This document shows, in pieces, positions 51,670 to 60,189 of a stretch of 64,000 nt of DNA. Each line of letters starts with the position of its first letter. Position 1 is the stretch's first letter. This DNA is from Anaerolineales bacterium (GTDB lineage Bacteria > Chloroflexota > Anaerolineae > Aggregatilineales > UBA2796), in assembly GCA_015075625.1 (NCBI GenBank), contig JABTTZ010000002.1:372001-436000 (forward strand). The letters are read 5' to 3'. The notes below the pieces were generated by a model that saw nothing but the letters and a program-made list of their open reading frames with translations, made no database searches and had not been told where the DNA came from. A program made the position numbers and the translations under genes.

Positions 51670-54600
51670 TCACTCTAGTTTATCAAAGACCTTGTGCAGT
51701 TCACGCGGGCGCACCTGTGAGAGCGCGGCGATCCGGTCACTTGATTCGCGCAGGCGGCGGCTGAGGACGTTGATCAACTTGAGCGACAAATCCGGCTGCT
51801 GACGAATGAGCGCCAAAAGCGGCTCGCGGCGCAAACGGAGCGTTAGCGTATCTTGGAGGGCAAGAGCCTTTTCGGTGCGCGGGCTGTTTTCAAAGAGCGT
51901 TAGCTCGCCAAAGTAGGAGAGCGCCTCCACAGTCGCAATACGGACCGTAGACCCTTTCCGCTGTCCTTCGCGTTCCAGCGCCACCCGCCCGCGCACCACA
52001 ACATAGAGCGCCCCGCCGGCGTCGCCCTCATTAAAGACGACCGCATCGTTGGCAAATAGTTCCTCATCGCACACACTGGCGAGAATCTTCAACTGATCCA
52101 CCGACATCCCAGCAAAGAAGGGGACTTCCTTCAGGAAGATGATTTTCTCAATGGTAGAAAGCACAGTGTCCTCCCACGATGAACCGCTCGTTTTCGCCCC
52201 AGACATCATCCGCCGGGCGGCGCGTGCCGCCAAGCGTACTTCCACGACCCCATCGGAGAGGGCGGGTCCGATCATCGCTTCCAGTTCTGCCTTGCTAAAG
52301 AGCGTCGCACAGGGCGACTTGCGCAAACCAGGTAGATCGGTAGAGGGTGTCGCAAGCGCCATTTCCTCACCGGGCAGGGTTGGCACAATGGATGGATGGT
52401 CTGCCTTTTCGCTCTTTTCCGTTTTGCCTGTCGTTTCTGTCTTTTCGCCACCCAACGCACTGAGGGCATCCGCCGCACTGCGACGGCGTTTGGGCGTCTC
52501 TGGTTTTGTCTCAGAGGAGGCGGGTTCTTTCCCTTCGGGCATGTCTTTGGGCGTCTCTAGGGCGCTCAGCAAATCGCCCGCGCCGCGCCGCGCCCGCCGA
52601 TCTTTGGGGGGGTCTAGCGGGGCTTGGGGTGCGGGCAAGGCGGAGGGTTTTGGGGAGATGACCGTTGCCGCCTCGTGGGAGGGGGCGTCATCCGGTGGCG
52701 GCGGGTAAGCCGTTGCCCCAATCTCACCGAGGGCATAGACGACAATTGCCCGTACCCAATGGTCGTTGGCGTCCCCGCCGAGGGTGCGCAGTACCGTTCC
52801 GGCGTTCCCTTGTTTTACCCCCGAATACTCATGACTCACCTCAAGAAGTTTCGCTTTGGGCAGGTCTTTATCGTAGAGTGGCTTGAACATCCGCCCTAGC
52901 ACGGGGGTGAGGACAGTCTCCAGCGCTTCAAAGGCGTTCGCCCGCACCCGCGCCACATCGCTCACCAGTGATTCAGCGATCACCTGCACCTCTGCTGGCG
53001 GGTGCAGCGCCGAGAGGAGGTAGAATGATTCCTCAAGGAGCAGTTCGTTGCGCTCCCGCAGTAAGTTGGCAATGATGCTGATGCCCTGAAAGGCGATGCA
53101 TGGTTCAAGCGCCTCCAGGCGGATCAGATTGGTGTAGACTTGGATCAGGTTTGCCCGAATATAGGCACGGATCGGCTCTATTGCTTTTTCTTTATCGATC
53201 TTCCCCAACACAACAGTGAGCATCTTGCGCAGTTGGTTCGGTTGGTTTTCCACCCGCAGCAGCGCCGTCAGGGTGATCTGATCGCTCCCCCGCGCCAGCG
53301 CCTTCACTGCTGTATCCCGAATCTCGGCACTGGAGTCCGTCAGGAAGCTGATCAGGACGCTTTGCGCTTGGGAAAGCCGCAAATTCCCCAAGATGACCAG
53401 CGCCGCCCGCCGGATGCGCTCTACGGGGTCGGTGAGCAGCGCCTGCCCCTGTTCAAGGAGCATCCGCTCAATGCGGACGGGGAGCGCCCGTTCGGAGAGC
53501 ATTTCTACGGAGACTGCCGCCTCCAAGCGCACCTCGTCATCGGGATCGTTCATATAGGGCAAAATTGACTGGATGAAGCGTGAATCGCGGAACTGTGCCA
53601 ACAAGCGCACGGCTGCCCCACGCCGCGCCGGAGAAGAATCTGTCAGTAGCGGGGAGAGCGCTTGCATCGCTGCCGCCATGAAGTAAATATCGCCAGAGCG
53701 GATCAAGATCGGGATCACCTGCAAGCGCACTTCCGGTTCGGGGTCGCGCAGCAGTTCCAGCGCCAGCCCGTAGATTTCATCTGTCCCCTGATCCGACCAT
53801 TGGCTGAGGTAAGAAACCGCCGACTGGCGCACTACCCCTTCGGGATCGGAAAGCAGGTTCGTCAGGACGCCGCGCACCTCGCTGCTGCGAAAATCCGCCG
53901 CGATGAGGATATTGGCAATAGCAGCGCGGATTGTTGGGTTTTCGCTACGTGCCATGCCCACCAGCGCGGGGATGCTCGTCTTGCCCCCGACATCGCTCAT
54001 CAGCTTGGCGATGAAGATGGTCATTTCGGGGCTGGTGCTTTCTTCCGCTTGTTTTTTCAGCCGTTCCATCGTCTCTATATTGACGATGTTCAGGTCTTCG
54101 GCGGGTTGCAACAAGAAGGAATAATCTTCCTGCTCCAACATCGTCACCAGCGCTTTGGAATACAGCCGCGTGACGATAAACGAGGAGAGGAAATAGGCGA
54201 TCCCAAGCGCCGCTAAAATTGCCGGAAGCAGCCAGGGCAGCCCGCGCAGTGCGGGGAGTGTCAGCAGCAAGATGCCGCCGATCAGGTAGCCAACGGGGAT
54301 GAGCAGCCCGGTGGTGAAGGCACGCGCCCGCCCTTTCACCTTCAGCGGGACGGCATTATAAAGAAGGTTGTCAATCGTCATACGGAAGGAGGTGCGGAAG
54401 GTCGTCCGGTAAAAATAGGCGAACCCCGCACTGAAGAGCGCCGTTGGCAGCGCCACCAACGATCCTACCGCCAGGAGCGTTCCCGTTGGGTAGATCATGT
54501 TTGTGTTGCCCAACCCCAAACGGCGGATGAGCCGCCCCATGAGGAACAACTGGATGGGAAACATGATCAAATTCGTGATCCCCGTCAGATTCCCCACATA

Positions 54601-55428
54601 AGAGGAGATCGCCGCCGTCGATTGAAGCTGATCCTTCAAAATTTGGCTGGTTTGATAAGTGATTAGCGGGAGGAGCGTCATCAACAGCAGTGTTGAAATG
54701 GCGATCCAGCGCAGGTAGGGCGAGTTCCGCACATAGCCCACACCCTCACGAATGTTTGCCACATAGCCCCGCCAGCCGCGTTTTTCCTCTTTTTTCGCTG
54801 TCTCACCAATTTTCGGCATTGAGCCGTCATCGGGGCTTAGACGCGGCATCAGGGTAACCCCAAGCGCCACCAAAACAAGCGACCCCATCCACAAAAAAAT
54901 GATATTTTCCGGGGCAAGCCAACGGTTCAAAAGTGCCATGCTAAAGCCGGCAACAATGCCCGCCACCCGCGCCCCTGTGGCAATAAACGGCACAACCCGC
55001 TTTGCCGACTGAGTGTCGTAGAAGCTGTTCACATATGTCCACCAATGGAGGATGAACAGGTCTTTGATCACGTGCGAGCCGAGATATAGGAAGGGGTAGG
55101 CGAGGATGCTTGCCGAAGTCCCCACCAAAATGCGCCCGATGAGGACGATCACCGCACTGATCAGCATGATCCCAATCAGCAGGCGATCATGCCCGACGCG
55201 ATCCACAAAGACGGTGTAAATGGCAACGGCAAAGACGGCGATCACAGCATCGGCGATGAAGGTGTAGGGCAAAACACCCGTCCCCACTTGTGCCAGAAAT
55301 GCCGCCTCCGAGATCGTCTCGCCCCAGGTGATCCCCGTTAGAAAGATCAAGCCGAACAGGTAGAGCAGCAATAGGCGATTCCATTCGCCCTTGCGGATGT
55401 CAAAGAGGTAGCTCAGAAAGCCTAGCAT
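51670..55428 (-). CDS. NTT/MFS-like membrane protein fused to HEAT repeats and a cyclic-nucleotide-binding domain
   Basis: A 1252-residue protein. Residues 1-420 contain about 12 membrane helices and resemble the nucleotide transporter/MFS-type fold (LLLLYLFGLIFLTGITWGE; LYLGSHVIKDLFILHWW). Then come about 500 residues of HEAT-type helical repeats (DFRSSEVRGVLTNLLSDPE and similar), a Ser/Pro/Lys-rich linker (about 910-1040) and a C-terminal cNMP-binding domain: FFAGMSVDQLKILASVC, NEGDAGGALYVVVRGRVAL and SYFGELTLF. The last may respond to cAMP or c-di-GMP. It is the end of a leftward unit with the MinD-like and kinase genes. The transported solute is not known. Confidence 0.8.
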   Translation of the reverse strand: MLGFLSYLFDIRKGEWNRLLLLYLFGLIFLTGITWGETISEAAFLAQVGTGVLPYTFIADAVIAVFAVAIYTVFVDRVGHDRLLIGIMLISAVIVLIGRILVGTSASILAYPFLYLGSHVIKDLFILHWWTYVNSFYDTQSAKRVVPFIATGARVAGIVAGFSMALLNRWLAPENIIFLWMGSLVLVALGVTLMPRLSPDDGSMPKIGETAKKEEKRGWRGYVANIREGVGYVRNSPYLRWIAISTLLLMTLLPLITYQTSQILKDQLQSTAAISSYVGNLTGITNLIMFPIQLFLMGRLIRRLGLGNTNMIYPTGTLLAVGSLVALPTALFSAGFAYFYRTTFRTSFRMTIDNLLYNAVPLKVKGRARAFTTGLLIPVGYLIGGILLLTLPALRGLPWLLPAILAALGIAYFLSSFIVTRLYSKALVTMLEQEDYSFLLQPAEDLNIVNIETMERLKKQAEESTSPEMTIFIAKLMSDVGGKTSIPALVGMARSENPTIRAAIANILIAADFRSSEVRGVLTNLLSDPEGVVRQSAVSYLSQWSDQGTDEIYGLALELLRDPEPEVRLQVIPILIRSGDIYFMAAAMQALSPLLTDSSPARRGAAVRLLAQFRDSRFIQSILPYMNDPDDEVRLEAAVSVEMLSERALPVRIERMLLEQGQALLTDPVERIRRAALVILGNLRLSQAQSVLISFLTDSSAEIRDTAVKALARGSDQITLTALLRVENQPNQLRKMLTVVLGKIDKEKAIEPIRAYIRANLIQVYTNLIRLEALEPCIAFQGISIIANLLRERNELLLEESFYLLSALHPPAEVQVIAESLVSDVARVRANAFEALETVLTPVLGRMFKPLYDKDLPKAKLLEVSHEYSGVKQGNAGTVLRTLGGDANDHWVRAIVVYALGEIGATAYPPPPDDAPSHEAATVISPKPSALPAPQAPLDPPKDRRARRGAGDLLSALETPKDMPEGKEPASSETKPETPKRRRSAADALSALGGEKTETTGKTEKSEKADHPSIVPTLPGEEMALATPSTDLPGLRKSPCATLFSKAELEAMIGPALSDGVVEVRLAARAARRMMSGAKTSGSSWEDTVLSTIEKIIFLKEVPFFAGMSVDQLKILASVCDEELFANDAVVFNEGDAGGALYVVVRGRVALEREGQRKGSTVRIATVEALSYFGELTLFENSPRTEKALALQDTLTLRLRREPLLALIRQQPDLSLKLINVLSRRLRESSDRIAALSQVRPRELHKVFDKLE

Positions 55429-55458
55429 CGTCGTCCCCTATGGCTGGTCATTGGGCGG

Positions 55459-56223
55459 TCATTCGTCGTCGGTGAGCAAGGCATCTAAGGCGCTGGTCAG
55501 GGTCTTGACCAAAGGATGATCGGGAGAATTGAGGGCAAGTAGATTCGATGAAGAAAGACTCAGGCTGTCTGTGCGATGAATCACCCCCACCACCTCCCAC
55601 CCGAAAGCCTTCTCCAAACTGACCTTTACTGCGTCTAAGGAAAGCAAGGTAGGCGTTTCGTTAACCAAGACGGCAACATGGCTGGCGCTCAATTCGCGAG
55701 CGATACCTATCAGCATGATTGTCCCTTGATGTTCGCGGCTGTCGTAACGGGTGAGAATCAAGGTGGCATCAGCAATGGCGGGCATAACGATGTTATCTTC
55801 AAAGAATCCGGCGGTATTGTCAATGATTAAGGTGTCCAGTTCAAAGGACTCGGCAAGCTGTATAATGCCCTCACTCAGCAGTCCAGGGTTATACCCTTCG
55901 CGGAGCATACGGGCAATTTCACTGACGGAGGGGTTGCTTAGCACCGCGAAATAACGCCCCTGTTGAAGGTTCAGCGAGTCCGTGACATCAATCACCGTTG
56001 AAAGAATGTCGCAGCGCCCGGCGAGGTAATCGTTTAGGTAGTAAGCGGGAGGGTGTTTATAAAAATCGCGGTTCAAGAAGAAATGCAGCGACGGCGATTG
56101 CAGGTTTGCCTCAGCCACCGCCACCCGCTGCCCGCGTTTGGCAAGGATCGCCCCCATATTGGCGGCAAAGGTTGTTTTCCCCGCGCCACGCCGAAACGAG
56201 TGAATGGAAAGTATTTTTACCAT
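55459..56223 (-). CDS. MinD/ParA-like P-loop ATPase
   Basis: About 254 residues taken from the second Met (MVKILSIH), with another start two codons earlier. The P-loop SFRRGAGKTTFAANMG is a deviant Walker A as in MinD, ParA and CpaE proteins, but the usual signature Lys (KGGxGKT) is Arg here. VAEANLQSPSLHFF and LDTLIIDNTAGFFEDN (Walker B-like, with Asn where Asp-Leu-Pro is common) follow. The Arg change at the signature Lys is not rare in CpaE-like branches. Between a membrane NTT-HEAT-cNMP protein and a kinase, it may position or gate the complex. Confidence 0.75.
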   Translation of the reverse strand: MVKILSIHSFRRGAGKTTFAANMGAILAKRGQRVAVAEANLQSPSLHFFLNRDFYKHPPAYYLNDYLAGRCDILSTVIDVTDSLNLQQGRYFAVLSNPSVSEIARMLREGYNPGLLSEGIIQLAESFELDTLIIDNTAGFFEDNIVMPAIADATLILTRYDSREHQGTIMLIGIARELSASHVAVLVNETPTLLSLDAVKVSLEKAFGWEVVGVIHRTDSLSLSSSNLLALNSPDHPLVKTLTSALDALLTDDE

Positions 56224-56428
56224 GAACACTCCATGCCCTTCCCTGTCGCTTTGTGGTGATTATGCCCCAGAGCGCCCCTGTGGGCAATGTATGGGGATTG
56301 GGGGTGATATTGGACATTGCAAACCGCGTGACCCATCCCTAAAGGGGCTAGGGCGTTGTCCAAGTGGGGGCGACCCCACGTGGTCGCCCGCCCCCTCGCC
56401 CCCTCATGGTATATCGCCCGCCATCCCC

Positions 56429-57349
56429 CTATGTCGTTCCCGCTGGCGGACCGACCCAATAATCCCCGCGTCGTTCGGCTGGAGTCAGCGTCCGCACCGC
56501 CTCGGCATAGGCAAGGCTGAATTCTCCCGCCGAGGCGTAACGCTGCTCCGGCTTTTTTGCCAGCCCCTTCAGGATCACTGCCTCCAGTGCTGGCGGAAAC
56601 CCGGCGCTAAGCACGGTTGGAAAGGGAATTTTTTCGCTGACATGCTTGAAGGCAAGCCGTTCTGGGCGCTTGTCATAGAAGGGGTAGCGCCCCAAGAGCA
56701 TCTCGAACAGGACGGCGGTCAGGGAATAGACATCAGAGGCGGGCGTGATCAGTTCGTCAAGGACTTGTTCGGGGGACATATATTCCGGCGTCCCCACGCT
56801 GATTCCGGCTTGGGTCAGTTTCGTCCAGTCCAAGACTTTGCTCAACCCGAAATCGGCAAGGTAGACCTGATTTTCGGCGGGTTCGTCCTCGTTTTTGACA
56901 ACCTCGATGAGGATATTTCCCGGTTTGATGTCGCGGTGAATAACATTGTAACTGTGGGCATAATCAAGCGCTCTGGCAATCGGATTCAAGACTTGCCATG
57001 CGGCAATCGGGGAAAAGTGTCGTTTTTGCATCAGATCGTAAAGGGAGACGCCGCGCACCAAGCGCATGATGAAGTACAACAACGTCTGCTCTGCGCTTAC
57101 TGTGTGCGCCCCAACCGCATAAACAGGGATGATGTTCGGATGCTGCAACTGGCTCAGCAAGGCTGCCTCGCGTTTGAAGCGGCTGCGAAATTCGGCGTCT
57201 CCTGAATATTCGGGGAGCATGATCTTGATCGCGTAAATCTCTGGCGATCCATCAAGGATCGCTTGAAAGACAAACCCCATCCCCCCTTCCCCGATGACTT
57301 TTCCAACGCGATACCCACCCAAAACCAGCCCTTCAAATGCATTACGCAT
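56429..57349 (-). CDS. Soluble Ser/Thr protein kinase
   Basis: A 306-residue Hanks-type kinase. GEGGMGFVFQA (P-loop, near 18), YAIKIMLP (Lys), HRDIKPGNILIE (catalytic), LADFGLSKV and GTPEYMSPEQV are intact, so it is likely active. There is no membrane helix or extracellular sensor, unlike PknB-type kinases. It is the first gene of the leftward group that continues with the MinD-like ATPase and the NTT-HEAT-cNMP protein; the substrate may be one of these. Start ATG at 57349; the gap of 200 bp to the ATPase holds a dispersed palindrome. Confidence 0.9.
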   Translation of the reverse strand: MRNAFEGLVLGGYRVGKVIGEGGMGFVFQAILDGSPEIYAIKIMLPEYSGDAEFRSRFKREAALLSQLQHPNIIPVYAVGAHTVSAEQTLLYFIMRLVRGVSLYDLMQKRHFSPIAAWQVLNPIARALDYAHSYNVIHRDIKPGNILIEVVKNEDEPAENQVYLADFGLSKVLDWTKLTQAGISVGTPEYMSPEQVLDELITPASDVYSLTAVLFEMLLGRYPFYDKRPERLAFKHVSEKIPFPTVLSAGFPPALEAVILKGLAKKPEQRYASAGEFSLAYAEAVRTLTPAERRGDYWVGPPAGTT

Positions 57350-57541
57350 GGGAAACGCCCCCTCACAAGGTTGTGGTGTGCTGATGCCTTGTTCATTGCC
57401 CTCACGAGTGTACCATGATCTTCGATCTTTTCAGGTCTGCTCTTCTCCTCGCAAACTTCTATGGGCGACCCACATGGTCGCCCACTTCTTCCACTCCCTC
57501 CCCACTTGCGCCGAATCAAAAATCCTCTAAGATTCAGCTTC

Positions 57542-58168
57542 ATGAGTGACGATTTAGACGATTTCTTTCAAGACAATACGCGCCAGACCCGCGCTGACGC
57601 GCAAAAAAATCGCGATTTGATCCTGACCGCCGCCAAACAACTTTTTGCCGAACAAGGGGTGGAAGCTGTCTCTATGACGGCAATTGCGGTGGCAGCAGGG
57701 GTTGGCAAAGGAACGCTCTACCGCCACTTTGAGAGCAAAATGATGCTGTGCATCGCCCTTTTGGATGCTGACCAACGCGATCTCCAAGCGCGATCTTTCC
57801 GCCGCTTTGCCAAACCCGATTCCCCTCGCCATAAATTGCATTGGTTTCTAAGTGCGGTCATTGCCTTCGTTGTCGAACATGAGGCGATGTTGAATCTGCC
57901 CGATGCCGGGTCTACCTATGCTGCAGCGCATTGGCGAGCGCATGGGTGGTGGCGGCAAACGATTATTGGGCTGCTGCGCCCGCTGCGACCCAAAGGCGAT
58001 CTAGAGATGATCACCGATATGATTTTTCTGCTGATCGATGTGCGGGCGGTGGGCTACCTTGTACGCGGGCGTGGCTACACGCAGGGGCGTATTGTGGAGG
58101 GTATTTGCCGCCTCATTGATGGTCTTTTGCCAGAGACAAATCCCTACAACATTTTTCAAGGAAACTGA
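57542..58168 (+). CDS. TetR-family transcriptional regulator
   Basis: About 208 residues from the ATG at 57542. The open frame before it reaches 57461, but that stretch is repeat-derived. The DNA-binding domain is clear: RDLILTAAKQLFAEQG then MTAIAVAAGVGKGTLYRHF (about residues 44-62). The ligand domain is generic. It is divergent from the kinase gene upstream, and a possible structured RNA follows it. Its target is not obvious. Confidence 0.85.
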   Translation: MSDDLDDFFQDNTRQTRADAQKNRDLILTAAKQLFAEQGVEAVSMTAIAVAAGVGKGTLYRHFESKMMLCIALLDADQRDLQARSFRRFAKPDSPRHKLHWFLSAVIAFVVEHEAMLNLPDAGSTYAAAHWRAHGWWRQTIIGLLRPLRPKGDLEMITDMIFLLIDVRAVGYLVRGRGYTQGRIVEGICRLIDGLLPETNPYNIFQGN

Positions 58169-58180
58169 CCCCCCTTATTG

Positions 58181-58320
58181 GTTGATGCCCCTGATCGTCA
58201 TGATATACTTACCGATGGGCATGTGGCAGTGATCAAGGGGGAAAGTAATAAACGCCCGTCCTTCTTGTCAGAAGGCTGGTTGCAGTCCAACCAGCGAGGG
58301 TACTGCATGCAATAAGTCCT
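58181..58320 (+). ncRNA. Candidate structured RNA between two TetR genes
   Basis: A promoter-like pair TTGATG and TATACT (16-base spacer) stands at about 58181-58208. Downstream, CCTTCT-TGTC-AGAAGG and GCTGGTTG-CAGTC-CAACCAGC form two adjacent perfect hairpins, and the loop CAGT can pair with ACTG in GTACTGCATGC just after, which would be a pseudoknot. No open frame explains the stretch and no known riboswitch motif was matched. Confidence 0.3.
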
Positions 58321-58353
58321 TCTTCCTTATTTCCTAACCCCTCACCCAACACC

Positions 58354-58381
58354 TTGACACCGACCAGCCGGACGGTATAAT
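58354..58381 (+). promoter_or_regulatory. Promoter of the TetR/GAP-family operon
   Basis: TTGACA (58354-58359) and TATAAT (58376-58381) are both consensus, 16 bases apart. The inverted repeat at 58387 starts five bases downstream and covers the expected transcription start. Confidence 0.75.
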
Positions 58382-58386
58382 TGGCA

Positions 58387-58420
58387 TCCAACGCAAACCG
58401 TCTGGACGGTTTGCGTTGGA
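58387..58420. promoter_or_regulatory. 34-bp inverted repeat, probable TetR operator
   Basis: Two perfect 15-base arms, TCCAACGCAAACCGT and its complement, flank CTGG. It lies between the promoter and the TetR start, so the encoded regulator probably represses its own operon. Confidence 0.8.
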
Positions 58421-58428
58421 AGGTGAGG

Positions 58429-58989
58429 ATGAACAGTAAACAACAAGCGGCAGCCCAAACCCGCACGCACTTGGTTGAGGCAGCGCTCAACACACTCAGG
58501 CAGCACGGCGCACATCATCTAACACTGGACGCGGTGGCAAAAGCCAGCGCCATCAGCAAAGGGGGCTTGCTGCATCACTTTCCCACCAAAGAAGCCTTGA
58601 TAGAAGCCCTTCTGCGCCAACTTCTCACCGAATATGAGCAGCAGGTGCAGGGATTTTACGAGCGAGAATCGCAAGGGGTGGGGCGCTGGCTACGTGCTTA
58701 TGTCCGCGCCACCTTTGCCGCTGAGGACTCGCTGTCGATGGAACTGCTGGTGATGCTCCTCTCCGCTATCACCGAATATCCCAATCTGCTGCGGCTTGTC
58801 CAAACCGATCATCGGGCGTGGGAGGCGCGACTGAGCAGCGATGGGCTGCCCTTAGCCCGCGTCCGGGCGATCCGTATGGCAGCCGACTCCTACTGGCAGG
58901 AACGGCTAATGGGTATCGGCGTCAGCAACCCTGAAGAACGTTACCTCGTGTTGAACGAACTCCTCAACTGGGTGGAGGCAGCCATATGA
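58429..58989 (+). CDS. TetR-family regulator, autoregulated
   Basis: 186 residues from the ATG at 58429 (GGTGAGG just before it); the frame reaches back to 58381 through the operator, which cannot be coding under this promoter. The DNA-binding segment is LDAVAKASAISKGGLLHHF (about 33-51). It overlaps the next gene by ATGA, so its target is likely the coupled membrane protein, as for many TetR-efflux pairs. Confidence 0.9.
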   Translation: MNSKQQAAAQTRTHLVEAALNTLRQHGAHHLTLDAVAKASAISKGGLLHHFPTKEALIEALLRQLLTEYEQQVQGFYERESQGVGRWLRAYVRATFAAEDSLSMELLVMLLSAITEYPNLLRLVQTDHRAWEARLSSDGLPLARVRAIRMAADSYWQERLMGIGVSNPEERYLVLNELLNWVEAAI

Positions 58990-59663
58990 CTGGCGGATTA
59001 CTGCTTTCCATCGTAGGGATTGGACTGTTGGATAGCATCAACCCATCACTTTTTATTGCCCAATTGTACCTGCTGACCACACGACGCCCCGTGCCTCGCG
59101 TTCTGAGCTATATCGCCGGCGGGGTGCTTGCCTATTTTGTGGGCGGCATCCTCATCTTGATCGGGGCGCGGACGGTGATCGTTGGCTGGCTATCACAGGC
59201 TTCACCAACCCTGCTGTACGGGTTGCAGCTGGCGGTTGGGCTGGTGATCCTCGGTGTTGGGCTGTGGTTGAAACCTCAGGCGCAACCCCAAGAACAGCGC
59301 AAGCCACGCTCTCTGACCCTCACTGCCAGTTTTATGTTAGGGATTGTGGTGATCGGCAACGAGGTGACAACGGCGCTCCCCTATTTCGTCGCCATTGAGC
59401 AAATTGCGCAGGCAAAGATGCCCATGCCCCACAATGTGCTGGCACTGCTCCTCTATAATGCCGTGTTTAGTCTCCCACTTTTTGCCTTTCTACTGATCTA
59501 TCTGCTGTTTCGGCGCCAGTGGGGGGGCATTATCGAGCGCATCAATCAGTCCATCCAGCGTTGGATGCCGCACATCATGAAGTGGTTGGCGATTGTCTTC
59601 GGCTTTGGGCTTGTGTTGAACGCAGCGGGCTTCCTTCTGACGGGAGCAGCGCTGTTCGGCTAA
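58986..59663 (+). CDS. GAP-family (Sap/LysE-like) membrane protein
   Basis: A 225-residue protein with six helices. It starts LLLSIVGIGLLDSINPSLFIAQ, whose DSINP element is found in the GAP/Sap and CcdA/LysE groups, and has a second amphipathic copy of the motif near IVVIGNEVTTALPYFV. Members export lipids or amino-acid-like compounds; here the substrate is open. It is translationally coupled to the TetR gene, which suggests it is induced by a toxic or signal compound. No second subunit is adjacent. Confidence 0.75.
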   Translation: MTGGLLLSIVGIGLLDSINPSLFIAQLYLLTTRRPVPRVLSYIAGGVLAYFVGGILILIGARTVIVGWLSQASPTLLYGLQLAVGLVILGVGLWLKPQAQPQEQRKPRSLTLTASFMLGIVVIGNEVTTALPYFVAIEQIAQAKMPMPHNVLALLLYNAVFSLPLFAFLLIYLLFRRQWGGIIERINQSIQRWMPHIMKWLAIVFGFGLVLNAAGFLLTGAALFG

Positions 59664-59756
59664 ACGGATGCGCCGCCCTATGTTGTAAGCATCATGGGGG
59701 CAAAATGACCCTGATCTATGCTATAGTGCAGGGTAGTATGCGAGGAGGTCTACAAC

Positions 59757-60008
59757 ATGGTCGCTGCCCTTAGCCTAGACGAAATCACCGCTGCCGCCGA
59801 GATGCTCTCGTTGGTCGATAAACTTGTCTTGATGCAACGCCTAACAGGGATGATTCAGGATGCTGCTGGCAAGGTGGATCGGACGACCCTTGCCACAATG
59901 GAGGATGCCCTCACGCACATTGGGCTTTCCCCTACCGAGGATGAGCTTGCCGAAGTCCGCCGTCAGATGGCGGAAGACCCCGACTCCTTTTCCGATAAAG
60001 AAGTCTGA
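59757..60008 (+). CDS. Small hypothetical protein
   Basis: 83 residues with a strong GAGGAGGT ribosome site 10 bases upstream. It is helical and acidic: LDEITAAAEMLSLVDKLVLMQRL and EDELAEVRRQMAEDPDSFS. The size and helical content are compatible with an antitoxin or a small regulator, but no toxin gene follows, so no function is assigned. TATAGT at 59722-59727 may be its -10 box. Confidence 0.65.
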   Translation: MVAALSLDEITAAAEMLSLVDKLVLMQRLTGMIQDAAGKVDRTTLATMEDALTHIGLSPTEDELAEVRRQMAEDPDSFSDKEV

Positions 60009-60044
60009 CGCCCCCTTTCGCATCATGCCCCATCACCGCACCTC

Positions 60045-60070
60045 GTAAGGACGCCACCCGAGGCGTCCGC
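60045..60070. repeat. Dispersed palindromic repeat (GGACGCC/GGCGTCC family)
   Basis: GTAAGGACGCCACCCGAGGC-GTCCGC, inverted relative to the copy at 18924. It fills the gap between the small gene and the CHAT gene. Confidence 0.65.
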
Positions 60071-60189
60071 CCCCTATCTTCCCCCCGCTGCGCAGCCCCT
60101 GTACCCTTCCCTGCCAATCCCCTGTACAATTAATGACGGATTCAGGTGCAGATCGGGCGTTGGGCGTACCAGCCTACCATAGGATAGCT

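Noticed and set aside
56204-57205. A 333-codon + strand frame over the Ser/Thr kinase
   Set aside because: The kinase has all its catalytic motifs on the minus strand; the + frame has none.
59757-60008. Toxin-antitoxin module
   Set aside because: Only the small helical gene is present; no toxin-like gene follows before the CHAT gene.
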